Source: an uncultured Clostridium sp. (lineage in GTDB: Bacteria; Bacillota; Clostridia; Lachnospirales; Lachnospiraceae). Taken from it: a stretch of DNA of 22,737 bases. Numbering within the stretch: position 1 is the first letter of the stretch; every line of letters starts with the position of its first letter. Shown here one piece after another: positions 1 through 6,182 of this stretch. The position numbers and the translations under genes are program-made. Under the pieces are notes generated by a model. That model did not search any database and was not told where the DNA came from. It saw only the letters and a program-made list of their open reading frames with translations. The DNA lies in NCBI GenBank assembly GCA_937885015.1, contig CALAAS010000047.1, positions 1-22,737 on the forward strand. Direction: 5' to 3'.

Positions 1-45
1 TGATTCATGATATTTTTTAGCCACAAGTGTTACAAAAATGCTTGA

Positions 46-1020
46 CCACAACATTTTGAACTTGATCCAGTCACATACAAGTCCAAACAGATTAGAAAAA
101 CCGTAGGATATTATGAAACTCGTGAAGAAGCAGTTGTAGCCCTTGCCAGATTTAAGATAAATCCTCTGGCACTCCCAGAGACAACTACTGTTAGAGAAGT
201 TTATGAGCGTTGGTCTGCAAAGCATTTTGAGAACAAAAAAGACGGCACAATCAAGAAATACAGAGCCGCCTTTAATCTTCTTGTTCCGATATGGGAAAAG
301 CCTTTTGCTAATGTGCATCTGGATGAATGGCAGGCTATAGCAGACAACTCAGAGAAGAATGCTCCCACCCTCAAAGACTATAAAATTCTTGTCGGCCAGC
401 TTTATAAATTCGCTATTATGCACGATATTGTAAAGCCGGAGCAGGATAAATCCAAATATATTGACCTTTCAAGCTTCAGCAACCCAAACGCCAGAAAACG
501 GGAACGCTTTACTCCTGAAGAGATAGAGACTCTATGGACTCTCAGAGACTCGGATATTTATTATACGGTTATTCTCATGCTGATTTATACAGGTGTCCGT
601 ATATCAGAGCTTCTCGAACTAAGAAAAGAAAATATAAATCTCATAGAACGGTGGTTTGATGTAACGGCTTCTAAGACTTCAGCCGGAGTTCGCAAAGTTC
701 CCATAGCAGAAAAGGTATATCCGTTCTTTGAATATTGGTATCATTTGAATGACTGTGAATATCTGTTATCTACGCCAGACGGAGCAGGCTTCAAATACAG
801 AAATTATTACGATAGCTATTGGACGCCTCTCATGAATACCGCTCAAATGAATCATACACCACATGATACTCGGCACACCTGTATTTCATTATTGACAGAG
901 GCAGCAGTTGACGAACGACTTATTCAGCAAATTGTAGGACATAAGGGTGCAAACGTCACACGTTCTGTCTATACTCATGTAGATATAGCCAACCTGTTAG
1001 AAGCAATCAATAAAATATAA
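46..1020 (+). pseudogene. Tyrosine recombinase (integrase), 5'-truncated
   Basis: The open frame runs from just after a TGA at 43-45 to the stop at 1018-1020. It has no ATG; the first usable start is a GTG at 313, well inside the homologous region. Codons from 46 read as the end of an arm-type DNA-binding domain (IRKTVGYYETREEAVVALARF), then a SAM-like core-binding domain (TVREVYERW onward). The catalytic domain follows with all expected residues: Arg in TGVRISEL, a beta-hairpin Lys in SAGVRKVPI, HDTRH, VGHKG, and the nucleophile Tyr in SVYTHVD. Catalysis therefore looks intact, but the start and first part of the arm domain are missing or disrupted by the stop. I read it as a remnant of a Tn916/Tn1549-type or phage-like element. 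Its base composition is AT-rich compared with the ribosomal genes to the right. A functional shorter product from GTG 313 is possible but would lack arm binding. Confidence 0.8.
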
Positions 1021-1044
1021 CCGTTACAAAGAAAGTCACAGACA

Positions 1045-1086
1045 TAAAAAACCGCTACCCTCCTACTTTGGGTAACGGTTTTTTTG
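1045..1086 (+). terminator. Intrinsic terminator after the integrase
   Basis: A stem AAAAACCGCTACCC / GGGTAACGGTTTTT (14 positions, one mismatch) with a loop of about nine bases is followed by a T run. It lies 25 bases past the integrase stop on the plus strand. The A run at its other foot means it could also stop minus-strand transcription from the small gene at 1115-1381. Confidence 0.8.
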
Positions 1087-1114
1087 ATGCACTTATGCAG
1101 AATAACAATCTGTG

Positions 1115-1381
1115 TTAATATTCTATCTCGGCTTTTTCATACTCGCCTTTGATAAATTCTTCAACATCTTCCAAAGTCCAGAGATGGTCATAATTGGAAT
1201 CATAACATCCCCAAACAAGAAAGCCTGTGCTTAAATCTTCAACAATATATCCTGTATATGGTTCTCCATTGCAATCTCTGCAAACCGCACCACTACATAA
1301 ATAATGCTGAAAACCTTTACTTACTCTGTAACCTGCTGCACGAGCTTTATTTTTGATTGTTTTTAATGAATACTTTGACAT
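1115..1381 (-). CDS. Small hypothetical protein of the integrated element
   Basis: The gene encodes 88 residues beginning MSKYSLKTIKNKARAAGY. I set the start at ATG 1381 because GGAGGT lies at 1389-1394, seven bases upstream; an ATG at 1396 would place this ribosome binding site inside the gene. The N-terminus is basic and the C-terminus acidic (EEFIKGEYEKAEIEY). Three cysteines, two of them in CRDC, could bind a metal, but no known zinc-finger pattern is clear. A TTGCAA-17-TATAAT promoter sits directly upstream. Small proteins of this look are common cargo in Lachnospiraceae mobile elements, but I do not recognise a function. It has no signal peptide or membrane segment. Confidence 0.65.
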   Translation of the reverse strand: MSKYSLKTIKNKARAAGYRVSKGFQHYLCSGAVCRDCNGEPYTGYIVEDLSTGFLVWGCYDSNYDHLWTLEDVEEFIKGEYEKAEIEY

Positions 1382-1491
1382 AATACATACCTCCATAATC
1401 TGAAAGCCAATAGTTTCAGTAGGATATATGCTGTCTTGTTTTATACTGTAGTGTTCTGTGCTTTCACTCCTGCGCTGTGCCTTGTAGATAC

Positions 1492-1520
1492 ATTATAAAA
1501 GACAATAAAATAAATTGCAA
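1492..1520 (-). promoter_or_regulatory. Promoter for the small gene at 1115-1381
   Basis: On the minus strand, TTGCAA (1515-1520) and a perfect TATAAT (1492-1497) are 17 bases apart. The -35 box directly abuts the stop codon of the ribbon-helix-helix gene at 1521, so the two genes appear to be separate transcription units with no spare space between them. Confidence 0.6.
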
Positions 1521-1943
1521 TCATTTTTTATGTGACTTCACTATAATCCTTCTAAGCTCTGCTGTCTTATCGCACTGTATCAGCCTGCTACCCGTCACAT
1601 CATTTATATATCCTTTTTTTAATTCTATTGTATAGTGCTTGTTCATCCCGTTTATGGTATCAACGTGCATTCTCTGGATCATATCCTGGTATTTTTGTGC
1701 CACTTGCCATTTATCAAGTAAAGCCTGCTGTTCATCTGTAAATTCCGGGTTCAGTTTCTCTCCCAGTTTGCTTTTACCAGATACCAGATCATCACACACA
1801 AGGGCATACAGATATTCATTAACGGACATCTTCAATTCACTGGCCACCTGCTTTATTCTGTCCTTTTTGCCTTTTGGGAATACAAATAAAATAGAATCAT
1901 AGTGTTCTTTCCTGTGCCTGTTCTTGTATTCTGTACGGTTCAT
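1521..1943 (-). CDS. Ribbon-helix-helix (Arc/CopG-type) DNA-binding protein
   Basis: The 140-residue protein has a ribbon-helix-helix fold near residues 14-53: a short strand (DSILFVFPKG), a first helix (KKDRIKQVASELK), a turn (MSVNEY) and a second helix (LYALVCDDLV). This fold dimerises and binds DNA with its beta ribbon. The C-terminal half (QQALLDKWQVAQKYQDMIQR onward) is helical and charged and may serve oligomerisation or a partner. ATG 1943 is preceded by AAAGGTGG at good spacing. The gene's own promoter contains a 14-bp palindrome, which suggests autorepression. It lies in the AT-rich segment beside the integrase remnant, so I infer it belongs to the mobile element, where such proteins control copy, transfer or excision genes. 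No toxin partner is visible. Confidence 0.75.
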   Translation of the reverse strand: MNRTEYKNRHRKEHYDSILFVFPKGKKDRIKQVASELKMSVNEYLYALVCDDLVSGKSKLGEKLNPEFTDEQQALLDKWQVAQKYQDMIQRMHVDTINGMNKHYTIELKKGYINDVTGSRLIQCDKTAELRRIIVKSHKK

Positions 1944-1970
1944 ATTGCACCACCTTTCACCCTTTTCTTA

Positions 1971-1999
1971 AGTATATCATAGTCTTATATAAGACACAA
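1971..1999 (-). promoter_or_regulatory. Promoter with palindromic operator for the RHH gene
   Basis: The minus strand reads TTGTGT (1994-1999), a 17-base spacer, then TATACT (1971-1976). The perfect palindrome GTCTTATATAAGAC (1982-1995) fills the spacer and touches the -35 box. A repressor bound there would block polymerase, which fits autoregulation by the RHH protein. Confidence 0.65.
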
Positions 2000-2020
2000 G
2001 TTTTCATGTTTTTAATTTTG

Positions 2021-2038
2021 GGTGCTATTGAGTGCTAT
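2021..2038. repeat. Paired GTGCTAT direct repeats
   Basis: GGTGCTAT (2021-2028) and AGTGCTAT (2031-2038) form a direct repeat with a 10-bp period between the RHH gene and rpsI. Short phased direct repeats near an element end can be arm-type integrase sites. This reading is only a possibility, as no attachment core can be identified in the window. Confidence 0.3.
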
Positions 2039-2091
2039 AGGCGGCTTTTCCACACAATTTTCAGCCATTTAAAAACATTTCAGACATAAAG

Positions 2092-2126
2092 AAAACCCTT
2101 GAAAACACTGGATTTTCAAGGGTTTT
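2092..2126 (-). terminator. Intrinsic terminator of the rplM-rpsI operon
   Basis: AAAACCCTTGAAAA (2092-2105) and TTTTCAAGGGTTTT (2113-2126) form a perfect 14-bp stem with a 7-base loop, 25 bases past the rpsI stop. The 3' arm ends in T residues and is followed by CTTTAT. Because it is symmetrical it may also stop transcription entering from the left. Confidence 0.85.
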
Positions 2127-2151
2127 ACTGATTTCTTTAATGGACAAGAAA

Positions 2152-2541
2152 TTATCGTTTGCTGAACTGCGGAGCTCTTCTCGCTGCCTTTAAGCCGTAT
2201 TTCTTACGCTCTTTCATTCTCGGGTCACGCGTTAAGAATCCGGATTTCTTCAGAACCGGACGGTAGTCAGCGTCTGCCTGAAGAAGAGCTCTGGAAAGAC
2301 CGTGACGGATTGCGCCTGCCTGTCCAGTAAAGCCGCCTCCGCGAACGTTTACCATTACATCAAATTTATCCGTTGTCTCGGTTGCTGTCAGCGGCTGGCG
2401 AACCACTACCTTCAGCGTCTCAAGACCAAAATACTCATCGATATCTCTTTTGTTGATCGTGATCTTGCCGGTACCCGGTACAAGATATACTCTGGCGATT
2501 GATTTTTTTCTTCTGCCTGTTCCGTAAAATTTGTTAGCCAT
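2152..2541 (-). CDS. rpsI: 30S ribosomal protein S9
   Basis: The 129-residue protein is full length for bacterial S9. It starts MANKFYGTGRRKKSIARVYLVPG, carries the GGGFTGQAGAIRHGLSRAL core, and ends with the basic tail RRAPQFSKR, whose terminal arginine reaches the P-site tRNA in the 30S subunit. GGAGGAAAAC precedes the ATG. It is 29 bases downstream of rplM and shares its promoter, as in nearly all Firmicutes. A 14-bp terminator follows. Its 3' end borders an AT-rich segment with an integrase remnant; the 3' end of rpsI is a known target of tyrosine-recombinase elements in streptococci. Confidence 0.98.
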   Translation of the reverse strand: MANKFYGTGRRKKSIARVYLVPGTGKITINKRDIDEYFGLETLKVVVRQPLTATETTDKFDVMVNVRGGGFTGQAGAIRHGLSRALLQADADYRPVLKKSGFLTRDPRMKERKKYGLKAARRAPQFSKR

Positions 2542-2570
2542 TATAGTTTTCCTCCTTCCAGCACCTTACA

Positions 2571-3005
2571 TTAAAACTTGATCTCTAAAACTTCCGGTTT
2601 CTGAGCGGCCTGTTCGTGCTCCGGACCTGCATATACATGAAGTTTGTCAATCATGCTTCTTCCTAACGGTCCCTTGGGAAGCATACCCTTAACTGCTAAC
2701 TCGATTACCTTCTCCGGTTTCTTTGCCATCATCTCGCGAAGGGTGGTCTCTTTCATACCGCCTACATAATCGGAGTGATTGTAGTAGATCTTCTGATCCA
2801 TCTTCTTACCAGTTACTTTGATCTTCTCTGCGTTTACTACGATTACGTAATCGCCGCAATCCATGTGCGGAGTGAAAATCGGTTTGTTTTTACCTCTTAA
2901 TACCTTTGCTACCTCTGATGCCAGACGTCCTAATGTATATCCTGTAGCGTCAACGACGTACCATTTTCTCTCGATTGTTGCCGGACTAGCCATAAAACTC
3001 TTCAT
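2571..3005 (-). CDS. rplM: 50S ribosomal protein L13
   Basis: The 144-residue product is full length. Recognisable parts are WYVVDATGYTLGRLAS near the N-terminus, HMDCGDYVIVVNAEKI, the YYNHSDYVGG motif and KGMLPKGPLGRSMI. L13 is an early-assembly protein of the large subunit, binding 23S rRNA. GGAGGTCAACC precedes the ATG at proper spacing. A consensus promoter and a leader of about 150 bases lie upstream, and rpsI follows. In many Firmicutes truA is the gene immediately upstream; here eight unrelated genes intervene. L13 is known to repress its own operon in Bacillus through the leader RNA, and the leader here is structured. Confidence 0.98.
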   Translation of the reverse strand: MKSFMASPATIERKWYVVDATGYTLGRLASEVAKVLRGKNKPIFTPHMDCGDYVIVVNAEKIKVTGKKMDQKIYYNHSDYVGGMKETTLREMMAKKPEKVIELAVKGMLPKGPLGRSMIDKLHVYAGPEHEQAAQKPEVLEIKF

Positions 3006-3158
3006 TGGTTGACCTCCTGTTTTCTTAGATTCAGATAAATGAGATTAACTATATCATGAATGAAACGCCTGCTCCGGGGCTTTGGCTCAGAACGTTCCGT
3101 AACGATATCATAGTCATAGCCGCGCACCAAAAAAACACCTGCGTATCCAGTGCGCACA
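3006..3158 (-). promoter_or_regulatory. Structured rplM leader, possible L13-responsive attenuator
   Basis: From the predicted start near 3158 the leader runs about 150 bases to rplM. At its 5' end GCGCAC (read from 3155) can pair with GTGCGC (to 3122). Alternatively CACTG and CAGGTG (3136 to about 3153) form a short stem with one bulge followed directly by seven T residues (3129-3135), like a weak terminator. The two structures share bases and exclude each other. Ribosomal protein leaders for L13 are known in Firmicutes; that this is one is inferred from position and pairing. Confidence 0.45.
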
Positions 3159-3164
3159 GTCTGT

Positions 3165-3193
3165 ATTATAGTACACTCGCCCGGACGTGTCAA
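3165..3193 (-). promoter_or_regulatory. Consensus promoter of rplM-rpsI
   Basis: The minus strand reads TTGACA (3188-3193), 17 bases, TATAAT (3165-3170): a perfect sigma-70/SigA consensus at ideal spacing, as expected for a highly expressed ribosomal operon. Confidence 0.92.
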
Positions 3194-3281
3194 CCGTTTT
3201 TTCTTTATTCTACAAGCTTTTTTTCTTTTACTTTACCGTTTATTTCAACGGTTTTTTGCATCAGATTTTCCATAGAAGAAA

Positions 3282-3322
3282 GCCGCCCCTTCTCCTCTTC
3301 TTCGAGTTTCCGGGACGGCCTC
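3282..3322 (-). terminator. Possible terminator of the pxp operon
   Basis: In the minus-strand transcript GCCGUCCC can pair with GGGGCGGC (8 bp including one G-U pair), followed by UUUCUUCU. It lies about 65 bases beyond the hydro-lyase stop and before the rplM promoter. The loop is large (about 22 bases). The 382 bases between rplM and the hydro-lyase hold this element, the rplM promoter and the leader; I see no gene there. Confidence 0.45.
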
Positions 3323-3387
3323 TCCGCCGCTTTTATATAATGAATTTTTTATCTGGCCGTATGGCCTTATCCTGCTTTCCCTTTCTG

Positions 3388-4197
3388 TCAGCCTTTCTTT
3401 TTTGCCTCCAGATAATCATTCAGCTCTGTGTTCAGCACATTGGTAATATACATATGTCCAGGCGCGTGGGTAATAACCATCGGAAGCTTCGCATTTTCGA
3501 TGGCTGCCTGAGGCGTTACACCGCAGGCCCAAAATACCGGGATCTCCCCTTCTCGAATCTCCACGGCATCGCCGTAGTCTGGCTTACTGATATCCTTAAT
3601 TCCAATGGCTTCCGGATTACCAATCTGAACCGGGCCGCCATGCACATTGGGGTAACGATCTGTGATTTCCTTTGCCTTCTTTGCATTTTCCGGTGTCATG
3701 GGACGCATGCTAACAACCATCGGCCCCTCAAAAACCCCGGCGCTCTCACAGGCAATATTCGTCTTATACATCGGAACATTGCATCCCATGGCGATATGGC
3801 GAACCTCAATGCCCTCGCGCATCAGCGCCTCCTCGAAAGAGAAGCTGCATCCGATCAAAAACGCAACAGAATCCTCCTGCCAGTATTCAGAAACATCCGT
3901 TACCTCGTCGGTGCGGACACCGTTCCGGTAAATAAAATAGCGCGGAATATCCGTCACAATGCTGGAACCCTCTCCCATATCGTGAATGTCCGGCGTTCCC
4001 TCCACCACCTCCAAAATCGGACATGGCTTCGGGTTTTTTCTGGCAAATTCTTTGAAATCCTCCGCATACTGTTTCGGAAGAATAACCAGATTAGCCTGGG
4101 CATATCCAGCGCACATTCCCGCAGTGGGATAGTCAATCTCTCCCGAACGAATCAGTTTCCAGATCTCCTGCGGTGACGTCTTGCTGTAATCTTTCAT
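3388..4197 (-). CDS. Putative hydro-lyase, DUF1445 / YcsI family
   Basis: I set the start at ATG 4197 (269 residues, MKDYSKTSPQEIWKLIRSGE), because AGGAGG sits just upstream and this is the usual family length; an upstream ATG at 4233 would add 12 unlikely residues. Family motifs are clear: GYAQANLVILP (31-41), FLIGCSFSFE (113-122), NVPMYKTNI (140-148), VSMRPM (162-167), DYGDAVEIREGEIPVFWACG (207-226) and ITHAPGHMYITN (242-253). The family includes the domain of vertebrate D-glutamate cyclase, which makes 5-oxo-D-proline from D-glutamate. The B. subtilis homologue ycsI lies in the same operon as the 5-oxoprolinase genes. I infer a role in feeding or balancing the 5-oxoproline pool; the substrate is not shown by sequence. 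It is the last gene of the operon, 79 bases after pxpC. Confidence 0.9.
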   Translation of the reverse strand: MKDYSKTSPQEIWKLIRSGEIDYPTAGMCAGYAQANLVILPKQYAEDFKEFARKNPKPCPILEVVEGTPDIHDMGEGSSIVTDIPRYFIYRNGVRTDEVTDVSEYWQEDSVAFLIGCSFSFEEALMREGIEVRHIAMGCNVPMYKTNIACESAGVFEGPMVVSMRPMTPENAKKAKEITDRYPNVHGGPVQIGNPEAIGIKDISKPDYGDAVEIREGEIPVFWACGVTPQAAIENAKLPMVITHAPGHMYITNVLNTELNDYLEAKKKG

Positions 4198-4276
4198 GGC
4201 AACCTCCTCCAAACCTTCTGAAGCATCGACCAACGCCGCTTTGCACAGGCTGATGCCCCATTTTTCTTAAAACAGC

Positions 4277-5374
4277 CTAGCGCAGTCCTTCACTCTCCGC
4301 GCTCAGCTCTACGGTAAATTCTTCCCCATCCACTGATACCCGGTATGTTCCAGCCGGATTCCAGTATTTCTTTGCCTCATAACCAACCGCCGTATAGGCA
4401 GCCGCATACATTTCCCTCGTGAGCACTGGCTCATGTTCAAATTCTTCCCTCAGGGATGCAAACCGCTTTTTCTGCTCCACCAGAAGCCTCTGCGCCTCTT
4501 CAATGGTCACCTTCTGGAAATGCACTTTATACCCGGGTCTGGACTGGGCAATCAGCGGCAGATCCACGGAAATGACTCCCGCTATCTTTGTATAGCCGCC
4601 GGTTGTCTGATGATCCGCCATCATGATAATCGGCTGACCATGGGACGGAACCTGGATTGCTCCAAAAGAAATTCCATCCGTAATAATATCTCCACCGTTT
4701 TTATGTTCAATTACTTCCCCCTCCAGACGGCATCCCATCCGGTCAGACTCATTGGTAAAAGTATACGTACTACTCAGGAAGGTCTCGAGGCCCTTTTCTG
4801 TAAAGCAGTCATCCTGGGGGCCCATTACTACCCGAATTACCTTTTCCGTCTGAGTAAAATCCTCCGCCTCAACCCGTCTTCTCCGCATATTGGGAAGAAC
4901 TGTTTTCGGCGCTATAAATCCTATCTCATCTCCTCCGCCGATTTTCCGGCCTTCCAGACCGCCGATCCGGGATTTCAGATTTGTAGATTTACTTCCCATC
5001 ACAACCGGCACCGAAAGGCCTCCTGCAAAAGCCACATATGCCCGGCTTCCGCTGGTCATTCCGGCAAAATTCATGGTATCACCTCTGTGAACGCAGACCG
5101 CCTGATACATGGGCAAATCTTTTCCGTTCAGTTTGGGAACCAGGTTTCCTCCGGTCACAGCAATCACGTTATCTTCTGTAAATTCCATCATCGGCCCCAT
5201 CAGAGTTATCTCCAGAACCGCTTCCTTCTCCTCATTTCCCACAAGAAGATTGGCCAGCGCCGCAGAGCGCTGATCCATAACACCGGACACGGACATTCCA
5301 GATTCCTGATACCCCACACGGCCCATATCCTGCACGGTGGTCAGAAATCCTCCGCTTGCAAATTTCACGCCCAT
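4277..5374 (-). CDS. pxpC: 5-oxoprolinase subunit PxpC (KipA family)
   Basis: The 365-residue protein belongs to the biotin-dependent carboxyltransferase-like family (AHS2 domain). Motifs include TTVQDMGR (12-19), SGSRAYVAFAGG (108-119), SDRMGCRLEG (210-219) and VPSHGQPIIMMADHQTTGGY (242-261). PxpB and PxpC together form the ATP-dependent part of the prokaryotic 5-oxoprolinase that, with PxpA, opens 5-oxoproline to glutamate in the cytoplasm. It starts two bases after the pxpB stop, with AGGAGGGATAAGA as its binding site inside the end of pxpB, so the two subunits are translationally coupled. The C-terminus (about 310-365) is longer than in the shortest family members. Old annotations call it allophanate hydrolase subunit 2; the presence of pxpA makes 5-oxoprolinase the better name. 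Confidence 0.93.
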   Translation of the reverse strand: MGVKFASGGFLTTVQDMGRVGYQESGMSVSGVMDQRSAALANLLVGNEEKEAVLEITLMGPMMEFTEDNVIAVTGGNLVPKLNGKDLPMYQAVCVHRGDTMNFAGMTSGSRAYVAFAGGLSVPVVMGSKSTNLKSRIGGLEGRKIGGGDEIGFIAPKTVLPNMRRRRVEAEDFTQTEKVIRVVMGPQDDCFTEKGLETFLSSTYTFTNESDRMGCRLEGEVIEHKNGGDIITDGISFGAIQVPSHGQPIIMMADHQTTGGYTKIAGVISVDLPLIAQSRPGYKVHFQKVTIEEAQRLLVEQKKRFASLREEFEHEPVLTREMYAAAYTAVGYEAKKYWNPAGTYRVSVDGEEFTVELSAESEGLR

Positions 5375-5376
5375 TC

Positions 5377-6105
5377 TTATCCCTCCTTGTCGTAAATGAC
5401 GTACTGATACGTTCCATCCGCCACTTCTTTTTCAATGCGGTCATACTCCTCTTTTGTCACAGAGCGGAATTTGATATACTGCCCTGCCTCCAGGAGAACA
5501 GGTTTTTCCCGATCCGCATCATAGAGTTTCAGCGGCGTTCTTCCAATCAGCTGCCATCCGCCTGGAGAATCAACTGGATAAACTCCCGTCTGCTCGCCGG
5601 CGATTCCCACAGAACCACCGTCAATCTTGACACGAGGACTCTTAAGGCGCGGTGTAGCTATTTCTTTGCTCATTCCGCCCAAATAAGGGAAACCGGCAAT
5701 GAAACCCAGCATGTAAATCAGATACTCCTCGGAAGTGTGAATCCGAATGACTTCATCCACCGTCTTTTTGTTGTGCTCTGCCACATTCTCAATATCCGGC
5801 CCCATCTCGCCGCCGTAAAGCACCGGGATCTCAATGACGGTCGGCGGCGGAATCGGAATACCGGAAAGAGAACCCATCAGATTCTCAAATTTTTCCGTCA
5901 GCTCACGAAAACCTATTACCTCAGGCTGATAATGCACCAGCAGAGAGCGATAGGTGGGAACCGTCTCCACAATCCCCGGAATGCCGCTTTTTTCTACCGC
6001 GATCTTAAAAGCGCGAATTTTTTTATTGATATCTGGGCTGATGGCGTTGCCGAACTCCACGCAAACCGCGCAGTCCCCAGATACCAGATATCTTACCTCG
6101 CTCAT
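5377..6105 (-). CDS. pxpB: 5-oxoprolinase subunit PxpB (KipI family)
   Basis: The 242-residue protein has the AHS1/carboxyltransferase C-D domain. Diagnostic motifs are YRSLLVHY (52-59), GFIAGFPYLGG (134-144), GGSVGIAGEQTGVYP (163-177) and DSPGGWQLIGRTPL (179-192). ATG 6105 is preceded by AGGAGGAAGCT. In B. subtilis the homologue KipI also inhibits the sporulation kinase KinA, but the conserved role is as a 5-oxoprolinase subunit with PxpC. It follows the NRAMP-like transporter after a 77-base gap and runs directly into pxpC. No key motif appears to be missing. Confidence 0.94.
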   Translation of the reverse strand: MSEVRYLVSGDCAVCVEFGNAISPDINKKIRAFKIAVEKSGIPGIVETVPTYRSLLVHYQPEVIGFRELTEKFENLMGSLSGIPIPPPTVIEIPVLYGGEMGPDIENVAEHNKKTVDEVIRIHTSEEYLIYMLGFIAGFPYLGGMSKEIATPRLKSPRVKIDGGSVGIAGEQTGVYPVDSPGGWQLIGRTPLKLYDADREKPVLLEAGQYIKFRSVTKEEYDRIEKEVADGTYQYVIYDKEG

Positions 6106-6182
6106 AGCTTCCTCCTGAAAAAATTCAAACTGGAACGATTCAGGCGGCAGTATTCCCCACCGCCCAAACGGTTCTCATCAGA

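Noticed and set aside
3354..3365. GGCC-ATAC-GGCC hairpin after the hydro-lyase stop
   Set aside because: A 4-bp stem is too short for a terminator; the structure at 3282-3322 is a better candidate.
3187..4176. Long plus-strand open frame of 329 codons opposite the hydro-lyase
   Set aside because: It is antisense to a gene with clear family motifs, has no ribosome binding site and its residues look like a reverse-frame translation.
4433..5395. Plus-strand open frame opposite pxpC
   Set aside because: It mirrors pxpC codons, and is rich in His, Arg and Ser as expected for an antisense shadow.
4277..6105. Allophanate hydrolase (urea breakdown) genes
   Set aside because: The two proteins match the old allophanate hydrolase labels, but pxpA and DUF1445 neighbours and the absence of urea carboxylase parts point to 5-oxoprolinase.
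6143..6164. GGCGG/CCGCC hairpin between the NRAMP-like gene and pxpB
   Set aside because: The stem is only 5 bp with a 12-base loop and no adjacent T run, so it is not a convincing terminator.
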